Shown piece after piece: positions 46,724 to 55,067 of a stretch of DNA of 64,000 nucleotides. Location of the stretch: the NCBI RefSeq assembly GCF_014698115.1, contig NZ_JACJSJ010000011.1, positions 62,001-126,000 of the forward strand, given 5' to 3'. The position numbers and the translations under genes are program-made. The notes beneath the pieces were generated by a model. That model did not search any database. It had not been told where the DNA came from and saw only the letters and a list, made by a program, of their open reading frames with translations. Every line of letters begins with the position of its first letter. Within the stretch, counting starts at the first letter, position 1. The stretch comes from Nostoc sp. FACHB-973. GTDB taxonomy: Bacteria > Cyanobacteriota > Cyanobacteriia > Cyanobacteriales > Nostocaceae.

Positions 46724-46942
46724 ATGCTAGAAAAAACATCTACATTCCAAAAAGTCATAGAAGCGGTAGAAGCACTAGATCCAGAATCTCAGGCTATTCT
46801 TGTGGATATTATCCAAAAACGCCTTAAACAACAGCGACGGGATGATTTATTAAAAGAAATCGCGCAAGCAGAGAGTGATTACGCTCAAGGTAATGTCCGC
46901 CGTGGTTCAGTTGCAGATTTGATGGCGGAGTTGGATGAGTGA
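46724..46942 (+). CDS. Antitoxin of a RelE/YafQ-type pair
   Basis: A 72-residue acidic, helical protein (ALDPESQAILVDIIQKRL...GSVADLMAELDE) just before a RelE-fold toxin. It has the size and location of an antitoxin, with a C-terminal toxin-binding tail. No clear DNA-binding motif beyond a ribbon-helix-like N-terminus. Its stop overlaps the toxin GTG (GTGA). Confidence 0.75.
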   Translation: MLEKTSTFQKVIEAVEALDPESQAILVDIIQKRLKQQRRDDLLKEIAQAESDYAQGNVRRGSVADLMAELDE

Positions 46943-47223
46943 AAAATTTAGTTTGGAGTCCGACTTTTGTTCGTGCTTTTAAGCGTGTAGTTAAGAAAAA
47001 TCCTGAATTACGTTCTCAAATTGAGCAACTATTACAACAAATCGCTGAAGATCCTTTTCAACCCAGTTTACGTAGTCACAAGCTAAAAGGTGATTCATCC
47101 GGTAGATACTCATCTTCAATTGATTATCACAATCGGATTTTATTTAAATTTGTTACAAATCCTGAATCAGCAGAGGAAGAAATTTTGTTGCTAACCTTAG
47201 GTTCTCATGATGATGTGTACTAG
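46939..47223 (+). CDS. RelE/YafQ-type toxin
   Basis: A 94-residue basic protein of the RelE/ParE fold: WSPTFVRAFKRVVKKNPELRSQIEQLL, HKLKGDSSGRYSSSIDYHNRILFKF and a final LLTLGSHDDVY. The last motif resembles the YafQ group, ribosome-dependent mRNA interferases whose C-terminal His acts in catalysis. GTG start. It overlaps the antitoxin gene by 4 bases. Confidence 0.85.
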   Translation: MKNLVWSPTFVRAFKRVVKKNPELRSQIEQLLQQIAEDPFQPSLRSHKLKGDSSGRYSSSIDYHNRILFKFVTNPESAEEEILLLTLGSHDDVY

Positions 47224-47274
47224 GGTAAGGAACTTCCAAAAAATAAATTATCCCAAATTATTTGTACATTTTTC

Positions 47275-47296
47275 GGGTAGCACAGCTGTGCTACCC
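47275..47296. repeat. GGGTAGCACAG/CTGTGCTACCC palindrome
   Basis: A perfect 22-base palindrome with the left flank ATTATTTGTACATTTTTC, as at 6089. It follows the RelE-type gene. Confidence 0.65.
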
Positions 47297-47420
47297 TACG
47301 AACGCGAGTGCGTCCCGCAGGGATGGGATGTTTTTTTCATTGCAAGTCCCTAACATTAGACTTAGAAAAATTGGGGATTGAGATTATTGATGTTATTACA
47401 GAATAAATCCAACTGTAATT

Positions 47421-48455
47421 ATGAATACCCAAACAACACCCCAACTACCAATTCCCTCGCACTTTAACCCCGATAAAGTCGGCGAAGTCTGGCGCGTATC
47501 TTACCAAGAACTTGCAGCGGCAGCCGAAACCTGGGCAAAACAACACAATATTCAACCTGCATCTTCAGATAAAACCCACATTTGCCTACTATTAATTGAT
47601 GTCCAAAATACCTTTTGCATTCCTGGATTTGAATTATTTGTAGGTGGAAAATCCGCTACTGCGGCAGTGGATGATAATCGACGATTGTCTGAATTTATCT
47701 ATCGCAACTTAGGACTAATCACAAAAATTGTCCCCACCTTAGATACTCACACAGCAACGCAAATTTTTCATCCCATCTTTTGGGTGAACGCCGCCGGAGA
47801 ACATCCCACTCCGGCAGCTACTAATATTACTCCTGGAGATATCGAACAAGGCATCTGGAAAGTTAACCCAGCAGTTGCTGATAGTGTTACTAATGGCAAT
47901 TACGAATTATTAGAAAAACATGCTTACCATTACGTTAAGCAACTCAGTCAAGACGGTAAATATCCCCTCACAGTTTGGCCTTATCATTCAATGCTGGGTG
48001 GCATTGGTCATGCTTTAGTTTCATCAGTAGAAGAAGCAATCTTTTTTCACGGTATTGCTCGTCAAAATCAAACCCAATTTGAAATTAAAGGCGAAAATCC
48101 TTTAACAGAAAACTATTCTATTTTACGCCCAGAAGTTTTAGAAGATTTTGAAAACCGTCCACTTGCTCAAAAGAACACGCGGTTAATTAAGCAACTTTTA
48201 GAATTTGATGCTGTAATTATTGGTGGTCAAGCTAAAAGTCATTGTGTCGCCTGGACAATTGACGATTTATTAACAGAAATTAAGCAGGTAGATGCCACCC
48301 TTGCTCAAAAAATCTATTTGCTAGAAGATTGCACTTCCCCTGTTGTTGTTCCTGGTGTTGTGGACTACACAGAACAAGCAGATGCAGCGTTTACAAGATT
48401 TGTAGAGGCAGGAATGCACGTCGTGAAATCTACTGAAATTGGGGATTGGCCGTAG
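47421..48455 (+). CDS. Isochorismatase/nicotinamidase-family hydrolase
   Basis: A 344-residue cysteine hydrolase. The catalytic Asp is in LLLIDVQNTF (about residue 60) and the nucleophile Cys in GGQAKSHCVAW (about 275). It is longer than nicotinamidases (about 200 residues) because of an N-terminal extension and a central insert (HSMLGGIGHALVSSVEEAIFFHGIARQ). The substrate is unknown; nicotinamide is possible. ATG start at 47421. Confidence 0.88.
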   Translation: MNTQTTPQLPIPSHFNPDKVGEVWRVSYQELAAAAETWAKQHNIQPASSDKTHICLLLIDVQNTFCIPGFELFVGGKSATAAVDDNRRLSEFIYRNLGLITKIVPTLDTHTATQIFHPIFWVNAAGEHPTPAATNITPGDIEQGIWKVNPAVADSVTNGNYELLEKHAYHYVKQLSQDGKYPLTVWPYHSMLGGIGHALVSSVEEAIFFHGIARQNQTQFEIKGENPLTENYSILRPEVLEDFENRPLAQKNTRLIKQLLEFDAVIIGGQAKSHCVAWTIDDLLTEIKQVDATLAQKIYLLEDCTSPVVVPGVVDYTEQADAAFTRFVEAGMHVVKSTEIGDWP

Positions 48456-48523
48456 TGAAGAAGACGCGGGGACGCGAGGATGAGGGGACACGGGAGATAA
48501 CCAATGCCCAATGCCCCATTTCC

Positions 48524-49420
48524 TCATTTCTTCAAATAACCCCTGGGATCTTGGGCTACCCAACCTAGAGATGAACTAGAACGCACTTCAAAATGGAGAT
48601 GGGGTTGACTGGCGCTTGGTGTTCCACTGGTGCCTACGGTTCCTAGTAAATCCCCTTTTTTTACTTGCTGACCAACACTGACTTTGATACTGTCAAGTTG
48701 GGCGTAGCGGCTTTGGAGTCCGCCACTGTGGTTAATGATGACCAGTTTGCCATAACTACCTTGCTCATTGGCAAAGGCTACGGTTCCAGGTGCGATCGCT
48801 AGCACATCTGTACCAACTGGTGCTAACAAATCAACGCCGCTATGGAAGAAAACTTGACCTGTACTAGGATTAATTTGCCAGCCATAAGCTAATGCCACAG
48901 TTACCACTTCTGGCAAGGGATATCCAGACAGAGACGCACGGTTTTGCGTACCTGTATTAGTAGTCACAGGGGACTTAGTGACAACACCATCGGGTGACCA
49001 ATTTACCCCCGGAACAAACACTATTCTGGGGTCTTGTTGGCAACCATTCACCTCAAAAAGGCTATCAGCACGAACCTTGTATTTTGCCGCCACTTGCCGC
49101 CAAGTTTGGCCACGAGGCACTTCGACTACAATCCCATTGTAGGGAGGAATTTGCAGTACACTGCCAACGGTGGCGATCGCCCCGTTGTTCTGCAAAGCTG
49201 GATTCATCCCGATAATAGTTGTAGGAATGAGATTATAGCGCTGCGCTATGCTCTCCAAAGTTTCGCCACGAACTACTTTATGGCGTTGGAAGCGAGATAG
49301 GGCTGGAGTTGGGCAACCACCTACAGCAGCACTGGCGCTGTTCAAGTTTGGCAGTATGGATACTAAGCCCAAGGCGCTAACTAAGCTACAGAGAAATAGT
49401 TGACGAAAAGGTAAAGTCAT
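48524..49420 (-). CDS. M23 peptidoglycan endopeptidase with LysM-type domains
   Basis: A 298-residue exported protein with a signal peptide (1-32), two LysM-like repeats (about 46-95 and 97-130: HKVVRGETLESIAQRYNL, VEVPRGQTWRQVAAKYKV) and a C-terminal M23 domain with the zinc ligands HSGVD and HLHFEV. LysM binds glycan and M23 cuts cross-links. It may be a cell-wall hydrolase for growth, septum or septal junction formation; an EnvC/NlpD-like regulatory role would need loss of a zinc ligand, which is not seen. Confidence 0.9.
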   Translation of the reverse strand: MTLPFRQLFLCSLVSALGLVSILPNLNSASAAVGGCPTPALSRFQRHKVVRGETLESIAQRYNLIPTTIIGMNPALQNNGAIATVGSVLQIPPYNGIVVEVPRGQTWRQVAAKYKVRADSLFEVNGCQQDPRIVFVPGVNWSPDGVVTKSPVTTNTGTQNRASLSGYPLPEVVTVALAYGWQINPSTGQVFFHSGVDLLAPVGTDVLAIAPGTVAFANEQGSYGKLVIINHSGGLQSRYAQLDSIKVSVGQQVKKGDLLGTVGTSGTPSASQPHLHFEVRSSSSLGWVAQDPRGYLKK

Positions 49421-49468
49421 GTATACAAGTCAAGAGCGCATTAACTTTAGATTTTAGATGGAGATTTT

Positions 49469-49588
49469 AGGGATTGGGGATTGGGGAGTGGGGGGAGTGT
49501 GGGAGGTGTGGGAGGTGTGGGAAGCTTTTTTATATTCTCCCCCCTCTCCCTATTCCCCACTCCCCACTCCCCACTCCCCAATTCCTCC
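49469..49588. repeat. Heptad foldback block in a divergent promoter region
   Basis: GGGATTGGGGATTGGGGAGTG arm, AAGCTTTTTTATATTCTCCC spacer, CCCCACTCCCCACTCCCC arm, between the M23 and HtrA genes. Confidence 0.8.
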
Positions 49589-49663
49589 TAAATTGATCTG
49601 TCCACTTGCCGTTAGCTTGACTACACTTAGAAATTAGCAACTGCATTGCTGTCCTTGAGCAGA

Positions 49664-50875
49664 ATGATTATGAAGTTATCCTTAAAGCAACTGGCCGTTT
49701 ATCTGTTTTTACTGGTGATCGGCGGTGGTGCAGGTTTGTTTGGCAGTCGTTATCTGCTGCCACAAAATTCCTCGTTCCAGCAGTTAAAAAATGTAACGAT
49801 GGCTCTGCCTCCAGAATCGGTAGTTCCCAATTCTCCCAGCGGGGCGATCGGGATTCCTGGGGGCGATAATGTAAATTTTATTGCAACGGCAGTGCAGAAA
49901 GTTGGTCCCGCTGTGGTGCGAATTAATGCCACCCGCAAAGTAGCCAATCCCATTTCTGATGCTTTGAAAAATCCCCTCTTGCGGCGATTCTTTGGAGAAG
50001 ATGAGCAACCAATTCCCCAAGAACGCATTGAACGCGGTACAGGATCGGGATTTATTTTGAGCGAAGATGGACAATTACTCACCAACGCTCATGTAGTAGC
50101 CGATACAGATACGGTACTAGTTACCCTGAAGGATGGTCGGACTTTAGAGGGTAAGGTGGTGGGAGTTGATTCGATGACTGATGTGGCGGTAGTGAAAATC
50201 AAAGCGAATCATCTACCGACGGTGAAGCTGGGAAATTCCCAAAACTTGATACCAGGACAGTGGGCGATCGCTATTGGCAATCCTCTGGGTTTAGATAACA
50301 CTGTCACCATTGGCATCATCAGCGCTACAGACCGCACTAGCGCTCAAGTTGGTGTCCCAGATAAGCGAGTTACTTTCATCCAAACTGATGCTGCAATTAA
50401 CCCCGGCAATTCCGGCGGCCCTTTGTTAAACGCTCAAGGCGAAGTGATTGGTATTAACACTGCCATCCGCGCTGATGCTCAAGGACTCGGCTTTGCCATT
50501 CCCATTGAAACCGCCGCCCGCATTGCCAATGAACTTTTTACCAAAGGGCGTGTAGAACATCCCTTCTTGGGTATTGACATGGCAGACCTTTCTCCTAGCA
50601 GAAAACAGCAGATTAATCAAGAAAATCAGCTGAATATTCAGCAGGAAGTGGGGGTTGTGATTAAAGGAGTAACAGAGGACTCTCCAGCCAAGCGGGGAGG
50701 ACTTCTTCCTGGAGACGTGATTCAAAAAGTCAACGGTCAGCCAGTCAAAACCTCAGCCCAAGTACAGAAGCTGGTAGAGTCCAGCAAAGTCGGGGATATT
50801 TTAGCGATGGAAGTCAACCGCAGCGGTAAAATTCAAACCTTCAAAGTGCAATCAGGAACTTACCCCAAAAAATAG
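49664..50875 (+). CDS. HtrA/Deg family serine protease, second copy
   Basis: A protein of 403 residues from ATG 49664 (MIMKLSLKQLAVYLF). One membrane anchor (residues 8-30), then the trypsin-like domain with His143, Asp173 and Ser250 (GNSGGPL) and one PDZ domain (about 300-400). It is a paralogue of the protease at 6161 and shares the LRRFFGEDE loop. It likely degrades damaged envelope or lumen proteins. Precise paralogue name not assigned. Confidence 0.93.
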   Translation: MIMKLSLKQLAVYLFLLVIGGGAGLFGSRYLLPQNSSFQQLKNVTMALPPESVVPNSPSGAIGIPGGDNVNFIATAVQKVGPAVVRINATRKVANPISDALKNPLLRRFFGEDEQPIPQERIERGTGSGFILSEDGQLLTNAHVVADTDTVLVTLKDGRTLEGKVVGVDSMTDVAVVKIKANHLPTVKLGNSQNLIPGQWAIAIGNPLGLDNTVTIGIISATDRTSAQVGVPDKRVTFIQTDAAINPGNSGGPLLNAQGEVIGINTAIRADAQGLGFAIPIETAARIANELFTKGRVEHPFLGIDMADLSPSRKQQINQENQLNIQQEVGVVIKGVTEDSPAKRGGLLPGDVIQKVNGQPVKTSAQVQKLVESSKVGDILAMEVNRSGKIQTFKVQSGTYPKK

Positions 50876-50881
50876 TTAGGA

Positions 50882-50909
50882 GTACAGACGCGATTAATCG
50901 CGTCTGTAC
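50882..50909. repeat. GTACAGACGCGATT perfect palindrome
   Basis: 28 bases, two perfect 14-base arms, six bases after the HtrA stop. Same family as 362-389; it may now serve as terminator. Confidence 0.7.
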
Positions 50910-51002
50910 AAGAGTGAGGAGTGAGGAGTTAGGAGTTAGAAGTTAAAAATTTCCCGCAACTCCTAACTCATAACTGATAATTCTCAACTCTCAACTCATC
51001 AC

Positions 51003-51341
51003 TCATAACTTTTGTTCTAACTGCATCCTTTGTTCCATCTGACGCAGAAAATAACCCGTCATCATGGCCGATGCGAGAAGCCCAGCTAGGTTCTCCCGAT
51101 CTGTTGTAATTTGTACATTGAAATTTTCTGCCGGGAGCATTCCTACTAGCCCTTGGACATTTTGCGAGATGATTTGTTTAATTTCAGGGCTGACAGACTG
51201 GGCGACCCGGGCTAGAACATCAGGAGACTGATGTTGTAGATATTTGAGTAATTGATTGGGGTATTCTTCAGAGTGATCCGAAAGAAGTTGATTAGGGTGT
51301 TCCTCAGAGTTGTCATTCAAAAAGTCAGGATTAAACACCAT
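51003..51341 (-). CDS. DUF760 family protein
   Basis: A 112-residue protein of DUF760, found in cyanobacteria and plastids: LLKYLQHQSPDVLARVAQSVSPEIKQIISQNVQGLVG and LLASAMMTGYFLRQMEQRM. No enzymatic motif. The N-terminus has two NSEEHPNQLL/HSEEYPNQLL repeats. Function unknown. ATG start at 51341. Confidence 0.87.
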   Translation of the reverse strand: MVFNPDFLNDNSEEHPNQLLSDHSEEYPNQLLKYLQHQSPDVLARVAQSVSPEIKQIISQNVQGLVGMLPAENFNVQITTDRENLAGLLASAMMTGYFLRQMEQRMQLEQKL

Positions 51342-51426
51342 TGGCAGTTTTATTTAGCTTAATTGCTAACTCTACTCTAAACCATAGTACAAGGGTAGCG
51401 CATTCACCACGGGTATAAGTCATAAA

Positions 51427-51607
51427 GGGGATTGGGGAGTGGGGAGTGGGGAGTGGGCATTGGGCATTGGGCATTGGGCATTGGGCATTGGGCATTAGTT
51501 ATTTCTCCCCCTGCCTCCCCTGCCTCCCCTGCCTCCCCTGCCTCCCCTGCTCCCTCATTTTCCCCATGCCCCATGCCCCATTCCCTATTCCCTACTCCCC
51601 ACTCCCT
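51427..51607. repeat. Heptad foldback block running into scpB
   Basis: GGGGAGTGGGCATTGGGCATTGGG arm, TTAGTTATTTCTCCC spacer, CTGCCTCCC units, then CCATGCCCCATTCCC arm. It continues through the scpB stop and encodes its last seven codons. Confidence 0.85.
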
Positions 51608-52127
51608 TCAGTTCTAGTTCTAGTTCTAATTGTTCTTCCTTCTGGTTGGTGGCAAGTATTTGCGGAAGTTCTTCGATTTGGAAATATTGATGAAATTTCG
51701 GGGTTACTTGCAGCGAGTAGGAGCGAGAATCGCTGTCTCGCCGCTTGCGGACGAAACCAAGTTCAACGAGTTCCGGAACGTGCTGATATACTCCTGAACC
51801 CCGCAAGTTAATTAAGTCGCTCTGGAGTATGGGATTATTGAGAGCGATCGCTGCCAAAGTTCGCAATGCACCTACACCCAATTCTACTGGTATCATTGTT
51901 TGCACTAAATCATGAAAATCAGACCTAAGTTGCAAACTGTAACCATCTGGGGTTTCTACTACTTCTAGGGCGCTATCTCGGTGGGCATAGTTGTCCATTA
52001 GTTCAATGATGCCTTCCTTAACAGTGGCGCGATCGCAAGCGGCATACTCGGCGATTTCGCCGAGCGACAAGGGTTTACCCTTTAAATAGAGAATTGCTTC
52101 TATCTTAGTCGCTGTGGCTGTAATCAT
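51585..52127 (-). CDS. scpB: Chromosome segregation protein ScpB
   Basis: A 180-residue winged-helix protein, ScpB of the SMC-ScpAB condensin (KIEAILYLKGKPLSLGEIAEYA, LRTLAAIALNNPILQSDL). It dimerises and regulates ScpA and the SMC ATPase during chromosome compaction. scpA is not nearby. The tail LELELELKGVGSRE is encoded by CTAGTT repeats and then by the heptad repeat, so the true conserved protein ends near residue 165. ATG start at 52127. Confidence 0.92.
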   Translation of the reverse strand: MITATATKIEAILYLKGKPLSLGEIAEYAACDRATVKEGIIELMDNYAHRDSALEVVETPDGYSLQLRSDFHDLVQTMIPVELGVGALRTLAAIALNNPILQSDLINLRGSGVYQHVPELVELGFVRKRRDSDSRSYSLQVTPKFHQYFQIEELPQILATNQKEEQLELELELKGVGSRE

Positions 52128-52196
52128 TTAGTGGTTAGTCATTGGTCATTGGTTATTAGTCGTTGGTCATCGGTCATTGGTCATTAGTTATTTACA
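52128..52196. repeat. TCATTGG tandem repeats
   Basis: About eight TCATTGG/TTATTAG/TCGTTGG heptads immediately upstream of scpB. Confidence 0.75.
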
Positions 52197-52282
52197 AATG
52201 ACGAGGGACAAATGACAACTAACAATCAACAAGTCTCTGGGATTATATCCTAAAATGTCAAAAATGTTTTGACAATCTCAAA

Positions 52283-52402
52283 ATTGGGGATTGGGGATTG
52301 GGGACTGGGGATTGGTTATTAATTCTCATCCCTCACTCCCTCACTCCCTCACTCCCTCATCTCCCCCACTCCCCACTCCCCACTCCCCACTCCCCTTTTC
52401 CC
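52283..52402. repeat. Heptad foldback block at the ispD stop
   Basis: GGGGATTGGGGATTGGGGACT arm, GGTTATTAATTCTCATCCC spacer (nearly the same as at 43485), CTCACTCCCTCACTCCC and CCCCACT arm, ending at the ispD stop. Confidence 0.85.
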
Positions 52403-53098
52403 TCAAAAACCCCTGCTCGTAAGGATAAATTCTGCGATCGCTAAATCTTGTGGGGTGGTAACTTTTAAATTTGTCTCTTCCCCTTCGACAATTCGGACTT
52501 GAATGCCGCATCTTTCAAACAAAGCGGCATCGTCTGTTACTTCCCAGCCTTGACGCACACCTTCAGCATGACACTGCTTCAACAATTTGACATCGAATCC
52601 TTGGGGTGTTTGTGCTGCCCACAGTTGTTGTCTGTCGGGTGTACTTTGAATTATTCCTTGTCCATCAACGACTTTGATGGTGTCTTTGACGGGCACCGCA
52701 GCAATTAAACCGGGACATTGGCCAATGGCTTGGGCACAAGAGTTAAATAAATCTGGCGTGACTAGACACCTGGCTCCGTCGTGAATCAAAACTTGTTCTG
52801 CATTGGCTGGCAGGGCTTGTAAGCCGTTGTAAACAGACTCTTGGCGGGTGGAGCCGCCAAGAATCAACTCTACTGGTTTGGTTAGTTTCAAATCGGCGAG
52901 AATTGCCTTAAAATCAGGCCAGTCAGTGGGTTGGGAAATAATTCCGATCCAACTGATTTTACTGGCGGCTTGGGCGGCTAACAAAGTCCAAGCAATAATT
53001 GGTTGCGATCGCACCTGAAGTAGGAGTTTATTGCGGTTACTCCCCATCCTTTTTCCGATTCCCGCAGCTGGAATTAGTAAATACACAGAATTCCTCAA
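52403..53098 (-). CDS. ispD: 2-C-methyl-D-erythritol 4-phosphate cytidylyltransferase
   Basis: A 231-residue enzyme of the MEP pathway that joins MEP and CTP to give CDP-ME. The nucleotide loop PAAGIGKRMGSNRNK is at the N-terminus, and LIHDGARCLVTPDL and WEVTDDAALFE are the other family motifs. TTG 53098 or GTG 53086 serves as start, as no ATG fits. Divergent from the GT9 gene, 57 bases apart. Confidence 0.96.
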   Translation of the reverse strand: MRNSVYLLIPAAGIGKRMGSNRNKLLLQVRSQPIIAWTLLAAQAASKISWIGIISQPTDWPDFKAILADLKLTKPVELILGGSTRQESVYNGLQALPANAEQVLIHDGARCLVTPDLFNSCAQAIGQCPGLIAAVPVKDTIKVVDGQGIIQSTPDRQQLWAAQTPQGFDVKLLKQCHAEGVRQGWEVTDDAALFERCGIQVRIVEGEETNLKVTTPQDLAIAEFILTSRGF

Positions 53099-53155
53099 TC
53101 TTTAAGCTATATATTTTCCCCTAAAATAGGGAGCGAGTAAGCGTCAATAAATATT

Positions 53156-54118
53156 ATGCGAGTAGTAGCCCTTGTACCTGGCGGAATTGGCGACCAAATT
53201 CTCTTCTTTCCGACTCTAGATGACCTGAAGCGCTATTACCCAAACGCTCAGATAGATGTCGTTGTTGAACCCCAAGCAAAGGCGGCCTACCAGGTTAGCA
53301 AGTCAGTTCACGAGGTACTGGCTTTTGATTTCAAAGACCGTAACAGTCTGGCAGATTGGGGCAACCTGGTGGGCACAATTCGCGATCGCGAATACGATGT
53401 TGTCATTGCTGTTAAGCAAATTTGGTTGCTTGGTCTTTTGCTCTGGTTGACGGGAATTCCCATACGTATTGGCTACAAAGGCAAAGGTTCGGTTTTTCTG
53501 ACCCACGCTGTGCCATTTAAAGCATCACAGTATGCGGCGGCAGCATATCACGACTTGCTGCAACCATTGGGTATCAATACTCCTGTACCAGAGTTAGCTG
53601 TAAATGTGCCAAAACCAGATATTGAGTGGGCACAAAAAGAACAAAAACGCTTAGGAATACATGAAACAGGCTATGTCTTGATTCATCATGGCCGTTCTGA
53701 GCAGTTATTTCAATCTAAAGAACAGGATAAAATTTATCCTGTTCAAAGTTGGCGGCAAATTATCCAAGATTTCCAATACAAGCAGCCGGATCTGCCTGTG
53801 GTGGTAATTAAGGGGGCTGAGGATGACCAGTTTGTGCGATCGCTACTGGAGTCTTCTCCAGATATCAAAGTAACTACCCCAAATGATATTGGCAAGTTAA
53901 CTGCCATGATTGCCGGGGCAAACTTGATGTTGTCTACTGACAGTGCGGCACTACAACTCAGTGTTGCAGTACAAACTTACACTATTGCCTTGTTTGGCCC
54001 CACTGATCCAGCTAAGTCGTTGCCGAAAAACGATAAATTCCTGGCCATTAAATCCCCTACGGGCAAAACGGCAGATATTTCACCAAACGCTGTTTTGGAG
54101 AAAATTTGGGGTGGTTGA
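53156..54118 (+). CDS. Family 9 glycosyltransferase (heptosyltransferase-like)
   Basis: A 320-residue GT-B enzyme: MRVVALVPGGIGDQILFFPTL (N-terminal Gly-rich loop), and LSTDSAALQLSVAVQTYTIALFGPTDP near the C-terminus, as in ADP-heptose:LPS transferases. It adds sugars to outer-membrane glycolipid cores; as cyanobacterial LPS often lacks heptose, the sugar may differ. The TGA stop is fused to an AGAAGAATACAGAATTC repeat. Confidence 0.88.
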   Translation: MRVVALVPGGIGDQILFFPTLDDLKRYYPNAQIDVVVEPQAKAAYQVSKSVHEVLAFDFKDRNSLADWGNLVGTIRDREYDVVIAVKQIWLLGLLLWLTGIPIRIGYKGKGSVFLTHAVPFKASQYAAAAYHDLLQPLGINTPVPELAVNVPKPDIEWAQKEQKRLGIHETGYVLIHHGRSEQLFQSKEQDKIYPVQSWRQIIQDFQYKQPDLPVVVIKGAEDDQFVRSLLESSPDIKVTTPNDIGKLTAMIAGANLMLSTDSAALQLSVAVQTYTIALFGPTDPAKSLPKNDKFLAIKSPTGKTADISPNAVLEKIWGG

Positions 54119-54163
54119 AGAAGAATACAGAATTCAGAACACAGAATTCAGAATCAATTCAGT
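54119..54163 (+). repeat. AATTCAG repeat at the GT9 stop
   Basis: AGAAGAATACAGAATTCAG units starting right after TGA. The mirror copy lies at 54465-54527, directly after the CRR6 stop. Confidence 0.75.
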
Positions 54164-54237
54164 GGAGAATTGTAACCGACTACTTACGTAGAACCCGTGC
54201 ATCTATCATCTGTATCAACTTCAGGTGAAGCCTTAAG

Positions 54238-54278
54238 ATATTGGGTATTCCCAGCCGATGGTTAGGAATACCCAATAT
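54238..54278. terminator. Strong hairpin between GT9 and crr6
   Basis: ATATTGGGTATTCC pairs with GGAATACCCAATAT (14 bp, perfect) around a 13-base loop. Confidence 0.65.
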
Positions 54279-54330
54279 TAGTAGGATGCGGCTTTTTGCT
54301 CAATCCCCCACTTCAACCATTGCTATAGCA

Positions 54331-54394
54331 AGGGACTGGGGATTGGGGACTGGGGATTGGGGACTGGGGACTGGGGATTGGGGACTGGGGACTG
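54331..54394 (+). repeat. GGGGACT/GGGGATT heptads
   Basis: About nine GGGGAYT units between the GT9 and crr6 genes. There is no C-rich arm here. Confidence 0.8.
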
Positions 54395-54464
54395 GGTGAA
54401 AAGTCTTTTTGTGTCTGAGTTTTATCATCTGTTGATGTCCTAAGCACCGTAGCTGTTGCTATAA

Positions 54465-54527
54465 ATTCTGAATTCTGACTTCTGAATTCTGAATTCTGAC
54501 TTCTGACTTCTGACTTCTGTATCTTCT
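54465..54527 (-). repeat. AATTCAG repeat at the crr6 stop
   Basis: On the minus strand the sequence reads TGA then AGAAGATACAGAAGTCAG units. It is the mirrored partner of 54119-54163. Confidence 0.75.
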
Positions 54528-55067
54528 TCAAAATATCTGAAAAAAAGCATCGTCTAATTCATAACCCAGCATTTGAGCCATAGACTTGAGGCGGGATAAG
54601 CTGGGAATGCCTTGCTGTTTGAACCAATCACTCAAGATAAAGATTTTGTGCATCAAAAATATCTCTAAAGCTTCAGGATTATACTGAATACCCTCTTGGG
54701 AACTGAACTGATGTGGTACTAACATGGCGGTATAACGAGCAAATTCTCCAGTTTTCCAATCTAGTAAAAATGGTAACCAGGGGTATTTAGCATCTAGACG
54801 CACAAACCACAGCCGAATCTCTGGAATTTCTGAGAGTTCCCGTGGATCGTCAGGTTCTTTGTCGTAATTGATATCAAAGCTTAGCTGCTGTTCGTGGGAT
54901 GCGACCCCATCTTCCAGCAGTTGTTCAATCACTACTGACGCAGGCGACAGATCTAAATTGTTAATCAAGTCATTATTGAGTGCGATCGCAATTGTTTTTG
55001 ACTCAGCAGCCACTTTCTTTATGCTCAACTGTAGGATCGAGAATCCACAGTAGCAGTTTTGAGCCAT
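54528..55067 (-). CDS. CRR6-family NdhI maturation factor
   Basis: A protein of 179 residues from ATG 55067 (MAQNCYCGFS). The conserved block EIRLWFVRLDAKYPWLPFLLDWKTGEFARYTAMLVPHQFS marks the CRR6 family, needed in chloroplasts and cyanobacteria to assemble the NdhI subunit into the hydrophilic arm of NDH-1. It is a soluble stromal/cytoplasmic factor. The TTG at 55103 is an alternative but less likely start. Confidence 0.9.
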   Translation of the reverse strand: MAQNCYCGFSILQLSIKKVAAESKTIAIALNNDLINNLDLSPASVVIEQLLEDGVASHEQQLSFDINYDKEPDDPRELSEIPEIRLWFVRLDAKYPWLPFLLDWKTGEFARYTAMLVPHQFSSQEGIQYNPEALEIFLMHKIFILSDWFKQQGIPSLSRLKSMAQMLGYELDDAFFQIF